Positions 29,236-30,593 of a DNA stretch of 30,593 nucleotides are shown here, piece by piece; position 1 is the stretch's first letter; every line of letters begins with the position of its first letter. A program made the translations under genes and the position numbers. The notes under the pieces were generated by a model. That model was not told the origin of the DNA. It ran no database searches and was given only the letters and a program-made list of their open reading frames with translations. Source of the stretch: JAVBOD01 sp031551045 (GTDB taxonomy: Bacteria; Bacteroidota; Bacteroidia; Bacteroidales; UBA932); contig JAVBOD010000048.1 in assembly GCA_031551045.1 (NCBI GenBank), positions 1-30,593 of the forward strand. The letters are read 5' to 3'.

Positions 29236-30593
29236 ATGGCAAAAATTAAAAAAGCATACTTCTGTCAGCAATGCGGATTCGAATCGGCAAAATGGCTCGG
29301 CCGCTGCCCTTCGTGTGGCGAGTGGAACACCTTTGTGGAAGAAACCATTGCAAAAGAAAGTGGTAACAGCGCGACACGTGTATCATTCACACAAGCAAAA
29401 CCCATTCCGCAGCGCGTGGACGAAATCAGCTACGAACACGAAGCCCGCATCAGCCTCGGAAGCGGCGAGATGGACCGCATGTTGGGAGGCGGCATGGTGC
29501 AAGGCTCCTTAGTGCTTATCGGCGGCGAGCCCGGCATCGGAAAATCGACGCTGAGTTTACAACTGGCGTTGCACCGCGAACAACTGAGAACGCTGTATGT
29601 ATCGGGCGAAGAAAGCGTGCAGCAAATCAAGCTACGTGCCGAACGTCTAGGCGGGAAAGGCGACAATTGCTACATCCTGAGCGAAACGTTGCTCGAAAAT
29701 ATTCTGGTGCAGGCGCAAGCTTTGCAGCCGCAACTGATGGTCATCGACTCCATTCAAACGCTGTACACCGACCGCATCGAATCGTCGCCGGGCAGCGTGT
29801 CGCAGATACGCGAATGCGCAGCCCTTTTATTGAAATATGCCAAAGAAACGGGAACCCCGGTTTTCATTATCGGGCATATTACTAAAGATGGCAGTATCGC
29901 AGGGCCGAAGGTTCTAGAACACATTGTCGATGTGGTATTGCAATTCGAAGGTGACGGCAACCATGCGTATCGGTTGTTGCGCAGCATTAAAAACCGTTTT
30001 GGCTCGACGGCGGAAATCGGCATTTTTGAAATGTTGGGAAGCGGTTTGCGCGAGGTAAGCAACCCGTCGGAGATACTCATCACACAGCACGACGAAGCAT
30101 TAAGTGGCATTGCCGTTGCTGCTATGCTCGACGGCGTACGGCCCTTTCTCATCGAAACACAAGCGCTGGTGAGCACCGCAGCGTATGGAACGCCGCAACG
30201 GTCGGCCACCGGATTCGATGTGCGCCGGATGAATATGCTGCTGGCCGTACTCGAAAAACGCGCCGGCTTTAAATTAGCTGTGAAAGATGTATTTTTAAAT
30301 ATGGCCGGCGGCCTGAAAGTGATTGATCCGGCAGTGGATTTAGCGGTAGTGGCGGCCATTCTTTCTTCGAATTTCGATTTAGCCATTCCGTCGCGTTATG
30401 CCTTTGCCGCCGAAGTCGGCCTGAGCGGCGAAATCCGCCCCGTATCGCGCGTAGAACAACGCATTGCTGAAGCCGAGAAATTGGGTTTTGAAAAAATATT
30501 TATTTCAAAATACCACAAAGGGCTACCGAAAACCAAGAAAATAGCCGTAACTCCCGTGGGAAAAATGGAGGAGTTGACGAGGGAGTTGTTCCG
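29236..30593 (+). CDS. radA: DNA repair protein RadA (3' end cut by the window)
   Basis: The first 452 codons run to the window edge without a stop. The protein is normally about 455-460 residues, so only a few are missing. RadA is a RecA-like ATPase that promotes branch migration in recombination repair. A zinc finger uses Cys10, Cys13, Cys24 and Cys27 (YFCQQCG and GRCPSCG). Walker A is GGEPGIGKST (residues 96-105), the Walker B-like strand is LMVIDSIQTLYT, and the RadA-specific KNRFG motif is at 252-256. The C-terminal Lon-protease-like domain follows (AGGLKVIDPAVDLAVVAAI, then SRYAFAAEVGLSGEIRPV). It has its own promoter. Confidence 0.97.
   Translation, partial: MAKIKKAYFCQQCGFESAKWLGRCPSCGEWNTFVEETIAKESGNSATRVSFTQAKPIPQRVDEISYEHEARISLGSGEMDRMLGGGMVQGSLVLIGGEPGIGKSTLSLQLALHREQLRTLYVSGEESVQQIKLRAERLGGKGDNCYILSETLLENILVQAQALQPQLMVIDSIQTLYTDRIESSPGSVSQIRECAALLLKYAKETGTPVFIIGHITKDGSIAGPKVLEHIVDVVLQFEGDGNHAYRLLRSIKNRFGSTAEIGIFEMLGSGLREVSNPSEILITQHDEALSGIAVAAMLDGVRPFLIETQALVSTAAYGTPQRSATGFDVRRMNMLLAVLEKRAGFKLAVKDVFLNMAGGLKVIDPAVDLAVVAAILSSNFDLAIPSRYAFAAEVGLSGEIRPVSRVEQRIAEAEKLGFEKIFISKYHKGLPKTKKIAVTPVGKMEELTRELF

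Overview
The window looks like chromosomal DNA of a Bacteroidota bacterium, most likely of the order Bacteroidales. The main evidence is the repeated -7 promoter element TAnnTTTG just upstream of genes, the class III fructose-1,6-bisphosphatase, a DUF6769-like protein and SPII lipoproteins of Bacteroidota type. Stop codons are overwhelmingly TAA. I cannot fix the genus. No rRNA, tRNA, CRISPR array, prophage or complete insertion sequence was seen.

Layout. 3-1707 (minus): phosphate transport pair, a DUF47/PhoU-like regulator and a Pit-type permease. 2186-3208: unknown lipoprotein. 3306-5324 (minus): iron-sulfur L-serine dehydratase and a short-chain dehydrogenase. 5325-6062: non-coding region with two tandem structured modules. 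6063-8033: class III fructose-bisphosphatase. 8277-8873 (minus): acetate/succinate-type transporter. 8941-13136: DUF3887-like remnant, exported alpha/beta hydrolase, exported metallo-beta-lactamase-fold hydrolase, a DUF486 gene broken by a stop codon, and a winged-helix protein related to AlkZ-type DNA glycosylases. 13207-13998 (minus): flavodoxin-ferredoxin fusion. 14391-15363: His-rich two-helix membrane protein overlapping an ECF-type sigma factor. 15448-16359 (minus): glutaminase, divergent from a PPOX-fold protein and a lipoprotein nitroreductase. 17556-20372: free-standing alanyl-tRNA editing domain, panC, panD and a flippase-like membrane protein. 20503-21666: AAA/DUF4143 ATPase with a large palindrome over its start. 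22207-29141: heavy-metal efflux cluster (DUF6769-like protein, His-rich lipoprotein, CusB-like adaptor, CusA-like RND pump, TolC-like outer membrane factor). 29236-end: radA, cut by the window edge only a few codons before its expected end.

How the genes work together. The metabolic genes suggest an amino-acid-using, gluconeogenic lifestyle: serine to pyruvate, glutamine to glutamate, acetate exchange, and fructose-bisphosphatase for sugar-phosphate supply. panC and panD supply the last steps to pantothenate. The efflux cluster would form one envelope-spanning metal pump with two small metal-binding accessories.

The most distinctive feature is not a gene. Nearly every long intergenic gap carries an inverted repeat, and I count at least seventeen. 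They belong to several families, some present twice in this window. The best candidates for something undescribed are the two tandem RNA-like modules at 5442-5893, whose hairpins keep their shape while their sequence changes, and the 45-bp palindrome that runs into the start codon of the DUF4143 ATPase.
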